From assembly GCA_947382415.1 (NCBI GenBank), contig CANCYO010000021.1, positions 1 through 41,027 on the forward strand: 41,027 nucleotides of DNA, written 5' to 3'. Positions 22,040-31,054 of this stretch are shown here, piece after piece; position 1 is the stretch's first letter; each line of letters begins with the position of its first letter. The notes below the pieces were generated by a model. That model was not told the DNA's origin and did no database searches. It saw only the letters and a list, made by a program, of their open reading frames with translations. The stretch is from an uncultured Lachnospiraceae bacterium (GTDB lineage: Bacteria > Bacillota > Clostridia > Lachnospirales > Lachnospiraceae). A program made the position numbers and the translations under genes.

Positions 22040-24504
22040 AAATGTGGAAGAGAGTGATCGCTTTTGCGCTGACTGCCACACTGTTTGCAGGATTGTGTGC
22101 CTGCAACAGGAATTCGCAGAACGATCCGTCGGGCAATCAGGGCGGGAAGAAAAATAATGCCAATGCGGCTCTGGCCAAGGAATATGTGTACCGCCTTCAG
22201 GAGTTTGACCTTGGAAGCGTCCAGAAGGAAGGGGACGATGCGTATGTCAACTTTGTGTCGGAGCAGGACGGCAGGATCTATGCCATGGTTCAGAGCTATA
22301 ATTATAGTGGCAACAGCGATAATCGTCAGTACAAGCTGATTTCCACCAACATGGAAGGCGCTGATCTGAAGGTCAATGATATGCAGATGTATATGGATGG
22401 CGATAAAGAGGAACCGGATGAGGGGGGCGCTGATGCCAGGACCGAGCCGGATGCAGGAGAGAGCTCTTCCGAACAGGCGGAGGACGAAGGATATGTTTAT
22501 GAATCCACCGGCCTCAGTGATTTTGTACTGGCGGGTGATAAAGTTTACGGTGAGAAGAGCTGGTATTTTGAAGATTACCGTGATCCCGACAATTATGTCA
22601 GCGAAAACAAGTCCTATATCTGCTGCTGGAATCTGGAGGGCAAAATGCTCTGGGAGACTCCCATTGATTTTTTGTCTAACGAGGAGAGCTGGCACTATAT
22701 TCAGGCCTTTGTGGGCAGGGAGGACGGTACATCACTGCTATTGATTGGCGGCGACGATTATGGCAAGATCGTTATGGACGCCGAGGGAAAGGCCTCTGAG
22801 ATGCAGCCTGTCAAAGGACTGGAAAAGTTTTTTGAAAACAGCGGAAATACAGCGGTACTGCCGGACGGGGACCTTCTTGTGACCTATTATGGCGAGGACT
22901 GGCAGGATATGTATGTGGCAACCTATGATTTTGACACCGATGTGATGAGCGAGGGTGTTTTGCTTCCTTCCAGTCTGGTTTACAACGGTATGGGCAATTT
23001 TAATGTAGACGCCAAGGGAGACTTGATCTTCAGCAACAATCAGGGCGTTTTCAAATACCATATCGGGGACGAGGCGGCAGTACAGATGATGAGCTATGTG
23101 AACTCTGATCTGTACATTAACAATCTGAATGTCATTTGGCCCATAGATGACGAGCATTTTGTGGGTTTTTATTCCGATTATGACGAAGAGACTTATAACA
23201 GCACGGTGAGGGGCGGTCTTTTCACAAAGGTGGCTCCCGAGGACATTCCTGACAAAGCAGTGATGGTGCTGGGAGGAAACTATATTTCCAGCGACCTGCG
23301 CAAACGTGTGGTGGACTACAATAAGTCCAGCAATACGCACCGTATTGTGCTGAGAGATTACAATCAGTACAGCACCTACGATGACTGGCAGGCAGGATAT
23401 ACACAGATGAACAATGATATTATCTCCGGAAATATGCCTGATATTCTGATCGTGGACACCTACAATATGTCCCTGGAAAACTATATCTCCAAAGGACTTG
23501 TGGCTGATATCGGAGCGCTGATCGAGAAGGATGAGGAGTTGTCCCAAACGGAGTTTATGGAGAATGTGTTCGAGGCCTGCAAGGTGGACGGCAAGCTCTA
23601 TGAGATCATTCCCTCATTTAATGTGCGGACTTTTGTGGGCAAGAAGGCCATAGTGGGAGACCGCACCAGTTGGAACATGGAGGAGGCCATGCAGCTTCTC
23701 TCTACCATGCCGGAGGGGACCAGTCTCTTTGGCGATATGATGCGGGGTGAATTCTTCAGCACCGTGATGAATATGTGCGGCAATGACTTCATCGATGTGT
23801 CCACCGGAAAGTGCAGCTTTGACACGGAGGAGTTTACTTCTTTGATGGAGTTTGCCAAGACGCTTCCGGAGGAGCGGCCGGAGGATTATTACGAGGGCGA
23901 CTGGTACAGTTCCTATCAGTCTCAGTACAGGGAGAACCGCACGATACTGGCAAGCTGCTATATCAGCGATTTCCAGAACCTGATCTACACCATCAACGGG
24001 TCTTTCGGGGAGGATGTGAGCTTTGTGGGCTTCCCCAATGCCAGCGGACAGGGATCCGTGATCATGACCAACAATACTTATGCGCTGGCGGCCTCTTCCG
24101 CCAATCTGGATGCCGCATGGGATTTCATGAGATATTATCTCACGGAAGAATATCAGAGCAAGCTGGATTATGAGCTGCCTATCAACAAAAAGCTTTATGA
24201 CGAGAAGGCGCTGAAGGCTACGAAGAAGCCTACCTACAAGGATGAGAACGGTAAGGAAGTGGAGTCGGAATATACATGGTGGATCAACGAGGAGGATATG
24301 GTTCTGGATCCGCTCACCATGGAACAGCTCGATATGATCAAGGCCCATATCGCTTCCATCACCAAGAGAACGTATTACAATGAGTACGTGCTGAATATTA
24401 TCACAGAGGAGATGGATGCGTTCTATTCGGGGCAGAAGAGCGCCAGGGATGTGGCTGCTGTTATCCAGAGCCGCGCCAAAATCTATGTGAATGAAAATCG
24501 TTAA
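22036..24504 (+). CDS. Giant solute-binding lipoprotein (paralogue 2)
   Basis: 822 residues. Signal peptide with lipobox LCAC, lipidated Cys23 (an unusual Cys at -2). The architecture repeats that of the first operon gene: a ~380-residue propeller-like N-terminal region (FNVDAKGDLIFSNNQGVFKY, VAPEDIPDKAVMVLGG) and a C-terminal type-1 solute-binding domain (YISSDLRKRVVDYNKSSNTH, MNNDIISGNMPDILIVD, FIDVSTGKCSF). It ends DVAAVIQSRAKIYVNEN, nearly the same as paralogue 1. An acidic insert lies around residues 120-150. Both proteins probably deliver ligands to the same permease pair. Confidence 0.85.
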   Translation: MKMWKRVIAFALTATLFAGLCACNRNSQNDPSGNQGGKKNNANAALAKEYVYRLQEFDLGSVQKEGDDAYVNFVSEQDGRIYAMVQSYNYSGNSDNRQYKLISTNMEGADLKVNDMQMYMDGDKEEPDEGGADARTEPDAGESSSEQAEDEGYVYESTGLSDFVLAGDKVYGEKSWYFEDYRDPDNYVSENKSYICCWNLEGKMLWETPIDFLSNEESWHYIQAFVGREDGTSLLLIGGDDYGKIVMDAEGKASEMQPVKGLEKFFENSGNTAVLPDGDLLVTYYGEDWQDMYVATYDFDTDVMSEGVLLPSSLVYNGMGNFNVDAKGDLIFSNNQGVFKYHIGDEAAVQMMSYVNSDLYINNLNVIWPIDDEHFVGFYSDYDEETYNSTVRGGLFTKVAPEDIPDKAVMVLGGNYISSDLRKRVVDYNKSSNTHRIVLRDYNQYSTYDDWQAGYTQMNNDIISGNMPDILIVDTYNMSLENYISKGLVADIGALIEKDEELSQTEFMENVFEACKVDGKLYEIIPSFNVRTFVGKKAIVGDRTSWNMEEAMQLLSTMPEGTSLFGDMMRGEFFSTVMNMCGNDFIDVSTGKCSFDTEEFTSLMEFAKTLPEERPEDYYEGDWYSSYQSQYRENRTILASCYISDFQNLIYTINGSFGEDVSFVGFPNASGQGSVIMTNNTYALAASSANLDAAWDFMRYYLTEEYQSKLDYELPINKKLYDEKALKATKKPTYKDENGKEVESEYTWWINEEDMVLDPLTMEQLDMIKAHIASITKRTYYNEYVLNIITEEMDAFYSGQKSARDVAAVIQSRAKIYVNENR

Positions 24505-24519
24505 GCGGGATGGGGAAGG

Positions 24520-26001
24520 ATGAACAGAGCAGAACGGAAGAGAACGGGATACAGAAGCTTAACGCTGTACGCATTTGTGACGGTTACCCTGCTTGCGGCC
24601 ACCGCACAGATGCTGGCGCTCTCCAAATTCAATTTTGACGAGTATTTTACCATCAATTTAGTGCGCAATTCGTGGGCGGATATTATCCGCCTGACGGCGC
24701 TGGATGTGCATCCGCCGCTGTACTATCTGGCAGTGAAGGCGGCGGTGACGGTATTTGGGGAGAATTTCTTCGCATGGCATCTGGTGTCCTTCCTCTCCTT
24801 TTTAGGTATGGTGTTTATCACAGAGCGTTTTGTCTCCCGGGTGTTCGGGGAAAGGGAAGCATATATCTGTGTACTGGCGGTCTGCGCTGTGCCCAATATG
24901 CTGCGCTATGCGCTGGAGGCGCGCATGTACAGTATGTCCATGCTGTTTGTCACAGCCTCCTTTTATCTCGTCTGGCTGCTGGCGGAGAACTATGAGAGCA
25001 GGCCGGGGAGAAAATCCGTCAGATACTGGGCGCTTTTGGCGCTTGTGAATGTGGCTGCGGCCTACACCCATTATTTTGCGGGCGTGGCGGCGGTGGGACT
25101 CTCCGGATTTTTATTGCTGTTTTTGTTATTTACGAAAAAGGATTATCTGCGCACACTCCTGCAGTGGGGAGTTTACTGCATCGCCATGCTGCTGTGTTAT
25201 CTGCCGTGGATGTTTGTGCTGTTTGGACAGATGCGCAGCATAGATGGGAACTATTGGATCGCGCGGATCAATCTGGATACGCTGTACGGTTATCTGGACA
25301 TGCTCTTTGGCACTGCCAGGCCGGTGTATTATGGACTGGCCATAGCGTTCTTTCTGGGGTGCTTCCGGCTGTGTATGAAGAGCGGGCAGGACAGGCGGGA
25401 TTTCTGGAAATGGGGCAGTTTTGCCGCCGCGGGATTCTTCCTTGTGTTCGGTGTGGGATATTCTGTTTTGAAGACTCCCATTCTCATAGACCGGTATCTG
25501 GTGATCGTGGTTCCCATGCTGTGGATATCCGTGGTCTTGAGCCTTCTGGATAAAAAGGAGAAATGGATAGAGGCAGGACTGATTCTGTTGTTTTGTTTCT
25601 GTTTTATCTCTAACAGAGAGGCGCTGTATCAGGAATATGACGCAGTGGAAAACGGTGAGGAGAACCGTTGCCTGCAGGAGCATGTGGAGACTTCGGACAT
25701 TTTCTTTCACACCAATGTGCAGCGCATGGTAGAGAGAATGACCGTTCTGCCTGATGTGGAACATCTGCTGCTTGAGGGCAGCGACGCGGGAGAGGCATTT
25801 CATTATTGGCCTGAGATGACAGGCTGCGGGGAGGTGGCCGGTGCGTCGGAAGTGATCGCGCTGGCAAGAGAGCGGGGAGCTGTGGTCTGGTGCGAGGATG
25901 ATACCCTCCTTGAGGAATTTCAGGCGGCGGGTTTTGGGGTGGAGGAGTATCCTGCCTGGTCTGTGGTATTCTACCGGCTCTGTTATGAAGGACAGAATTG
26001 A
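24520..26001 (+). CDS. GT-C fold glycosyltransferase (PMT/ArnT-like, GT39/GT83 type)
   Basis: 493 residues, polytopic with about ten to eleven TMs. Hallmarks are the acidic pair in the first outer loop (FNFDEYFT, Asp40-Glu41), DVHPPLYYL (His64-Pro65-Pro66) and EARMYSMSMLF, then a late RYLVIVVPML helix and a ~110-residue soluble C-terminal end. Such enzymes use polyprenyl-phosphate sugars to glycosylate lipids, glycans or proteins outside the membrane. The 15-nt gap after paralogue 2 puts it in the same operon. Acceptor and donor are unknown. It is convergent with the CDF gene; only 17 nt separate the stops and no terminator is visible. Confidence 0.85.
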   Translation: MNRAERKRTGYRSLTLYAFVTVTLLAATAQMLALSKFNFDEYFTINLVRNSWADIIRLTALDVHPPLYYLAVKAAVTVFGENFFAWHLVSFLSFLGMVFITERFVSRVFGEREAYICVLAVCAVPNMLRYALEARMYSMSMLFVTASFYLVWLLAENYESRPGRKSVRYWALLALVNVAAAYTHYFAGVAAVGLSGFLLLFLLFTKKDYLRTLLQWGVYCIAMLLCYLPWMFVLFGQMRSIDGNYWIARINLDTLYGYLDMLFGTARPVYYGLAIAFFLGCFRLCMKSGQDRRDFWKWGSFAAAGFFLVFGVGYSVLKTPILIDRYLVIVVPMLWISVVLSLLDKKEKWIEAGLILLFCFCFISNREALYQEYDAVENGEENRCLQEHVETSDIFFHTNVQRMVERMTVLPDVEHLLLEGSDAGEAFHYWPEMTGCGEVAGASEVIALARERGAVVWCEDDTLLEEFQAAGFGVEEYPAWSVVFYRLCYEGQN

Positions 26002-26018
26002 ATTCCTGTCAAAAACCG

Positions 26019-27179
26019 TCAGATTTTATCCACTTCGATGACCGGACAAAATCCGGGATTTTGAGATTTGAGTTTATAAGTGATGATCTCGGTCAGAGCA
26101 CTGTCTGAGAGCTTGTAATCATAGGGCGCCACCACATCAAAGATCAGATTGGTGTGGGTGGGGCCTTTTACAATGCGAAAGTCATGCATGGTGATGCAGG
26201 GGTCGATGCCGGCGAGCACTTCCGAAACCAGGCTGCGCAGGCGGTCTGTCTCAGGATCATTAACGCACACCGGATCCATGTGGATGACGGCGCTGCAGTT
26301 TAAGGTTGTGTGAAGTTCATGCTCGATCAGATCCACCAGATCATGCAACTCCAGGATATCGCCGTCTGCGGGAACTTCGGCGTGAAGGGAGATGTGTACA
26401 CGTCCCGGACCGTAATTGTGTACCATCAGATCGTGAATACCGAGAATGCCTTTATGGGAGAGGACAATATCGTTTACCCGCTGCACAAATGCGGGATCGG
26501 GAGCCTGACCCAGCAGAGGGCCGATGGTGTCTCTGGCGGCGTTTATGCCCGCGATACAGATGAACACGGCCATGGCCAGACCGCAGTAACCGTCCGCCAC
26601 AAAGCCTGTGTAATGAGAGATGAGAAGGCATACAAGGACGATGGCTGTGGCGCAGACGTCACTGATGCTGTCAATGGCGGCGGCAGTCATGGCCACAGAT
26701 TGAATGCGTTTTCCGATCCGGCGGTTATAGACCGCCATATAGCATTTGACCAGAATGGAGGCCAGCAGGATCGCTGCAGCGAGTACGGAGAATTCCGGCT
26801 TTTCGGGATGAAGAATCTTGCCCACGGAATCCGTGAACAGTTCAAAGGCCATGAGCAGGATCAGAAACGCCACCACCAGGCCGGAGATATATTCCAGCCT
26901 GCCGTGTCCAAAAGGATGGTTGGAGTCGGGCTTCTGACTGGCCAGCTTAAAGCCGAGAAGCGTCACGATGGAGGAGCCCGCGTCGGAGAGATTGTTCAGG
27001 GCGTCCGCCGTGATCGCGATGGAACCGCTCAGGATGCCGGCGGCAAATTTCCCGCCAAAAAGCAGGAGATTCAGGACGATGCCCACTGCGCCGCATAGCA
27101 TGCCGTAGGCCGGCCTGACTTTCGGATTCTCCGGGTCCGCGTAATCTTTTATGAACATTCTTGCAAGTAATTGAATCAT
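26019..27179 (-). CDS. Cation diffusion facilitator (CDF) metal efflux transporter
   Basis: 386 residues. The ATG at 27179 (AAAGGATATT upstream) is preferred to the long frame from 27275, because family members start near KDYADPENPKVR. About six TMs (GILSGSIAITADALNNLSD is TM2, SVAMTAAAIDSISDVCATA is TM5) and a C-terminal metal-binding ferredoxin-like domain (RVHISLHAEVPADGDILELH). The transport-site quartet reads Asn62xxxAsp66 in TM2 and Asp170xxxAsp174 in TM5, rather than the DxxxD/HxxxD of zinc YiiP, so Mn2+/Fe2+/Co2+ should be considered. Metal/H+ antiporter at the membrane. An extra ~85-residue C-terminal section follows the usual domain. Confidence 0.9.
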   Translation of the reverse strand: MIQLLARMFIKDYADPENPKVRPAYGMLCGAVGIVLNLLLFGGKFAAGILSGSIAITADALNNLSDAGSSIVTLLGFKLASQKPDSNHPFGHGRLEYISGLVVAFLILLMAFELFTDSVGKILHPEKPEFSVLAAAILLASILVKCYMAVYNRRIGKRIQSVAMTAAAIDSISDVCATAIVLVCLLISHYTGFVADGYCGLAMAVFICIAGINAARDTIGPLLGQAPDPAFVQRVNDIVLSHKGILGIHDLMVHNYGPGRVHISLHAEVPADGDILELHDLVDLIEHELHTTLNCSAVIHMDPVCVNDPETDRLRSLVSEVLAGIDPCITMHDFRIVKGPTHTNLIFDVVAPYDYKLSDSALTEIITYKLKSQNPGFCPVIEVDKI

Positions 27180-27224
27180 CTTATAATATCCTTTATATTC
27201 TTGTTGTTCTGGGATCGTCAGATT

Positions 27225-27253
27225 ATTGTAAGGCATTCTTACATAAAATACAA
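27225..27253 (-). promoter_or_regulatory. Sigma-A promoter of the CDF gene
   Basis: On the minus strand: -35 TTGTAT (27253-27248), 17-nt spacer, -10 TACAAT (27230-27225). Confidence 0.65.
27227..27243. promoter_or_regulatory. Candidate operator over the CDF promoter
   Basis: Perfect 6-bp dyad TGTAAG-GCATT-CTTACA covering the -10 and spacer; a plausible site for a metal-responsive repressor. Confidence 0.4.
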
Positions 27254-27269
27254 TACAGAATATCAATAA

Positions 27270-27298
27270 TTGCAATTCTCTGTGATTCAGTGTATAAT
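27270..27298 (+). promoter_or_regulatory. Sigma-A promoter of gpmI
   Basis: TTGCAA (27270-27275), 17-nt spacer, TATAAT (27293-27298); 5' UTR about 45 nt. Confidence 0.75.
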
Positions 27299-27347
27299 GC
27301 TGTTTGGCATGAAGACAATAAATGTCAGAAGATCAGGAGGAGAGCAC

Positions 27348-28880
27348 ATGAGCAAGAAACCTGTAGTTTTGATGATTTTAGACGGATATGGATTAAATGA
27401 GAAGACGGAGGGGAACGCGGTGGCTCTTGCCAAAACCCCTGTGATGGATGAACTGATGCGGACATGTCCCTTTGTGAGAGGGAATGCCAGCGGCATGGCG
27501 GTGGGACTTCCCGAGGGCCAGATGGGGAATTCCGAGGTGGGGCATTTGAACATGGGCGCGGGGCGCATCGTGTATCAGGAGCTTACCCGCATCACAAAAG
27601 AGATTCAGGACGGCACATTTTTTGAGAATCCCGCGCTGCTAAAGGCAGTGGAAAACTGTAAAAAGAACGGCAGCTCGCTGCATCTCATGGGACTTTTGTC
27701 CGACGGCGGCGTTCACAGCCACAATACGCATTTATACGGACTTTTGGAGCTGGCCAAGAGAAACGGGTTGGAGAAGGTGTATGTCCACTGCTTTTTGGAC
27801 GGCCGGGACACACCCCCTGCCAGCGGTAAGGAATTTGCGGAGGCGCTAAGAGACAAGATGGAGGAGATTGGCGTGGGCAAAATCGCCTCGGTGATGGGCC
27901 GTTATTACGCCATGGACAGGGATAACAATTATGACCGCGTGAAGCTGGCCTATGACGCCATGACAAAGGGAGAGGGACTCAGGGCCAAATGCGGCGTCTG
28001 CGGTATTCAGGAGTCCTATGACAGAGGGGAGACGGACGAGTTTGTGAAGCCCACGGTCACAGAGGACGGCGCGGTGGTTGCGGACGGAGATTCCGTCATC
28101 TTCTTTAATTTCCGTCCCGACAGGGCAAGGGAGATCACCAGAGCGTTCTGTGACGACGATTTCAAGGGATTTGACAGGGGAGCCAGGAAACAGATCACTT
28201 ATGTGTGCTTCTCGGATTATGATCCGACTATTCCGAATAAGGATGTGGCCTTCCACAAGGTTGCGGTGACCAACACCTTCGGGGAGTGGCTGGCCGCAAA
28301 CAATATGACCCAGGCCCGCATTGCGGAGACGGAGAAATACGCCCATGTGACATTCTTCTTTAACGGAGGTGTGGAGGAGCCCAATCCCGGCGAGGACAGA
28401 GTGCTGGTGAACTCTCCCAAGGATGTGGCCACCTACGATCTGAAGCCTCAGATGAGCGCCTATGAGGTGTGCGACAAGCTCACTGCAGCCATAGGCTCGG
28501 GCAAGTATGATGTGATCATTATCAATTTTGCCAATCCCGACATGGTGGGGCATACAGGCGTTCTGGACGCTGCCATCAAGGCTGTGGAGGCGGTAGACGA
28601 GTGTGTGGGCAAGGCTGTAAAGGCTGTGAAGGAAGCGGACGGCGTACTGTTTATCTGTGCCGATCACGGCAATGCCGAGATGCTGGTGGACTATGAGACC
28701 GGCGAGCCCTTTACCGCGCATACCACCAATCAGGTGCCCTTCCTGCTGGTGAACTATGATGAGAATTACACTTTGAGAGAAAACGGCTGTCTGGCAGATA
28801 TCGTGCCCACTCTGATCGAGATCATGGGCAGAAAACAGCCTGAGGAAATGACCGGAAAATCTCTTTTGATCCGCCGATAA
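27348..28880 (+). CDS. gpmI: 2,3-bisphosphoglycerate-independent phosphoglycerate mutase
   Basis: 510 residues, the normal length. ATG at 27348 with AGGAGGAG at 27335-27342; the longer frame from 27270 would include the promoter. Alkaline-phosphatase-superfamily metal site: Asp12 (MILDGYG), phosphorylated Ser62 (GNSEVGHLNMGAGR), and the C-terminal metal ligands in FANPDMVGHTG and CADHGNAE. Interconverts 3- and 2-phosphoglycerate in glycolysis using two Mn2+. Monocistronic, with its own promoter and terminator. Confidence 0.97.
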   Translation: MSKKPVVLMILDGYGLNEKTEGNAVALAKTPVMDELMRTCPFVRGNASGMAVGLPEGQMGNSEVGHLNMGAGRIVYQELTRITKEIQDGTFFENPALLKAVENCKKNGSSLHLMGLLSDGGVHSHNTHLYGLLELAKRNGLEKVYVHCFLDGRDTPPASGKEFAEALRDKMEEIGVGKIASVMGRYYAMDRDNNYDRVKLAYDAMTKGEGLRAKCGVCGIQESYDRGETDEFVKPTVTEDGAVVADGDSVIFFNFRPDRAREITRAFCDDDFKGFDRGARKQITYVCFSDYDPTIPNKDVAFHKVAVTNTFGEWLAANNMTQARIAETEKYAHVTFFFNGGVEEPNPGEDRVLVNSPKDVATYDLKPQMSAYEVCDKLTAAIGSGKYDVIIINFANPDMVGHTGVLDAAIKAVEAVDECVGKAVKAVKEADGVLFICADHGNAEMLVDYETGEPFTAHTTNQVPFLLVNYDENYTLRENGCLADIVPTLIEIMGRKQPEEMTGKSLLIRR

Positions 28881-28889
28881 ATATTTGGT

Positions 28890-28934
28890 AAAAGCCTTAA
28901 AATCTTCCAGAACAGATGGTTTTAGGGCTTTTTT
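28890..28934 (+). terminator. Terminator of gpmI
   Basis: 15-bp stem AAAAGCCTTAAAATC / GGTTTTAGGGCTTTT (two G-T pairs), 13-nt loop, ending in a T-run. Confidence 0.9.
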
Positions 28935-28935
28935 A

Positions 28936-28963
28936 TTGACAAAATCTTCTCAATGATTATAAT
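28936..28963 (+). promoter_or_regulatory. Sigma-A promoter of the opp operon
   Basis: TTGACA (28936-28941), 16-nt spacer, TATAAT (28958-28963); consensus boxes directly after the gpmI terminator. 5' UTR about 95 nt. Confidence 0.85.
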
Positions 28964-29064
28964 TATTAAGTAAATGGCCTTTAAATTTTATCGCAGTAAA
29001 CTAAAAAAGTATGCGAAATTTGATTTTCAGGTAGAATTGAAGGCGAAACGAGAGAGGTGTCACA

Positions 29065-29982
29065 GTGGTAAAATACATTGCAAAACGAATTTTATTGGCC
29101 ATCGCCACGATCTGGGCTGTGGCGACGTTGACCTTTTTCCTGATGAATCTGGTTCCGGGCGGACCGTTTATGTCCGAGAAAGCCATCAGTCCCGCCGCCA
29201 TGGCGGCCCTGGAGGCCAAATACGGTCTCGATAAGCCCTTGGGAGAGCAGTATGTCTTGTATGTGTCAAAAGCGCTTCACGGCGATTTTGGCGACAGCTT
29301 AAGACAGCGCGGGCGCACAGTCTCAAGCATTATTTTCAGCAAGTTTCCCGTCTCCGCCAGAGTGGGTGGACTGGCAGTTGTGGTCGCCCTGTGTCTGGGC
29401 GTTCCGCTGGGGTGCTTTGCCGCCTATAAACGGGGCAAGGTGACGGACAGCATTATCAGTGTGGTCTCAACCTGCGGCATCGCGGTACCCGGTTTTGTAA
29501 TCTGCACAGTGTTGATGTACTTTCTGGGTGTGAAGGCCGGACTGCTTCCCACGCTGGGACTCAAGGGATGGAAGAGCTATATCATGCCTGTCACTGCGCT
29601 GGCATTTTATCCTACGGCCTATATCATGCGCCTGATGCGTTCCTCCATGCTGGATGTGCTGGGGCAGGACTATATGCGTACTGCCAAGGCGAAAGGGCTT
29701 TCTCAGAGAGTGAGTCTGTTTAAGCACGCGCTGCGAAACGCGATCCTTCCGGTGGTGACTTATCTGGGCCCCATGATCGCCTATACGCTGACAGGAAGCT
29801 TTATTGTGGAGAAGATATTTACCATACCGGGATTGGGAAGAGAGTTCATCAGCGCGATCACCAATCGCGATTACACTATGATCATGGGGACCACAATCTT
29901 TCTGGCGACCTTCATAGTGCTCATGAATGTGGTCGTGGATATTGTCTACAAGCTTATCGACCCCAGAATACAGTTAAAGTGA
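29065..29982 (+). CDS. oppB: Oligopeptide ABC transporter permease OppB
   Basis: 305 residues with a GTG start at 29065 after AGAGAGGTG. N-terminal MVKYIAKRILLAIATIWAVATLTFFLMNLVPGGPF is the usual OppB/DppB TM1. Loop signature YMRTAKAKGLSQRVSLFKHA (EAA-like), then IPGLGREFISAITNRDY and the IDPRIQLK end. About six TMs. Forms the channel with OppC. First gene of oppBCDFA. Confidence 0.95.
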   Translation: MVKYIAKRILLAIATIWAVATLTFFLMNLVPGGPFMSEKAISPAAMAALEAKYGLDKPLGEQYVLYVSKALHGDFGDSLRQRGRTVSSIIFSKFPVSARVGGLAVVVALCLGVPLGCFAAYKRGKVTDSIISVVSTCGIAVPGFVICTVLMYFLGVKAGLLPTLGLKGWKSYIMPVTALAFYPTAYIMRLMRSSMLDVLGQDYMRTAKAKGLSQRVSLFKHALRNAILPVVTYLGPMIAYTLTGSFIVEKIFTIPGLGREFISAITNRDYTMIMGTTIFLATFIVLMNVVVDIVYKLIDPRIQLK

Positions 29983-29995
29983 GGAGCCAGGACAG

Positions 29996-31042
29996 ATGAA
30001 CAAGAATCCTTTGAGTTTACAATTAAATTTAAAGCCCGAGGACTTCCTTCCGGCATCTGAGGCGGAGAAGGAAAGCCTTGTGGTCATGCGGGAGAGCGTG
30101 AGCTTCTGGAAGGACGGATTCCGCCGTCTGGCAAAAAATAAAGTCGCCATGGTGAGTCTGATCGTCATTGCCATTGTCATGATTTTTTCCTTTATCGTAC
30201 CTTTGTTTTATCCTTATTCCTACAGTACCCAGACCAAGGGCGCCAACAATCTCAGGCCCATGCAGTATTCCGAGGCGGAGCAGGCGGCCATCGAAGCGGG
30301 TGAAAAAGTATTTCCCCATGTCTTCGGAACGGACAGGATGGGACGCGATTATGCCATCCGTGTCATGGTGGGAAGCCGGATATCCCTGCTGGTAGGTCTG
30401 GTGGCAACGGGTATCATTCTGATCATCGGTTCCGCCTATGGTTCCATCGCGGCATTTGCCGGGGGCTGGGTGGATATGGTGATGATGAGAATTGTCGATA
30501 TGATCTATACTGTGCCAGATATTCTGTTGATCGTGCTTTTGTCCTTTGCGCTGGAGGATCCGCTGGAGGCGCTCTCAGGCGTGGCGGGATTCGGCTGGAT
30601 CAGAATTATCGGGAAAAATATGGTCAGTATTTTCGTAGTGTTTGCGCTGTTGTACTGGGTGGGCATGGCCCGCATGGTGCGAAGCCAGGTGCTGATGTTA
30701 AAAGAGAGCGAGTATGTGACTGCGGCCAGAGCGCTGGGCGCAAAGGGCGGCAGGATCATCAAAAAGCATCTGCTCACCAACTGTATCGGTACTTTGATCG
30801 TGACTACCACGCTGCAGATTCCCTCGTCTATTTTCACCGAGAGCTTCTTAAGCTTTTTGGGCCTGGGTGTGGCCGTGCCGCTTCCCTCTCTGGGAAGCCT
30901 GTGCAGCGACGCCATCAACGGTATGGAGACCTATCCGTATCTGCTGTTTATCCCGGCCATTGTGATCAGTCTGATCATCTTGAGCTTTAATCTTCTGGGA
31001 GACGGTCTGAGAGACGCCTTTGACCCGAAGCTGAAAAATTAA
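29996..31042 (+). CDS. oppC: Oligopeptide ABC transporter permease OppC
   Basis: 348 residues. An N-terminal cytoplasmic stretch (~45 residues) leads to FWKDGFRRLAKNKVAMVSL and TM1. The typical HVFGTDRMGRDYAIRVMVGSR motif follows, then the EAA-like loop YVTAARALGAKGGRIIKKH and the end LLGDGLRDAFDPK. SD GGAGCCAGGAC. Gap of 13 nt from oppB. Confidence 0.95.
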   Translation: MNKNPLSLQLNLKPEDFLPASEAEKESLVVMRESVSFWKDGFRRLAKNKVAMVSLIVIAIVMIFSFIVPLFYPYSYSTQTKGANNLRPMQYSEAEQAAIEAGEKVFPHVFGTDRMGRDYAIRVMVGSRISLLVGLVATGIILIIGSAYGSIAAFAGGWVDMVMMRIVDMIYTVPDILLIVLLSFALEDPLEALSGVAGFGWIRIIGKNMVSIFVVFALLYWVGMARMVRSQVLMLKESEYVTAARALGAKGGRIIKKHLLTNCIGTLIVTTTLQIPSSIFTESFLSFLGLGVAVPLPSLGSLCSDAINGMETYPYLLFIPAIVISLIILSFNLLGDGLRDAFDPKLKN

Positions 31043-31054
31043 GGAGGAAACGCC

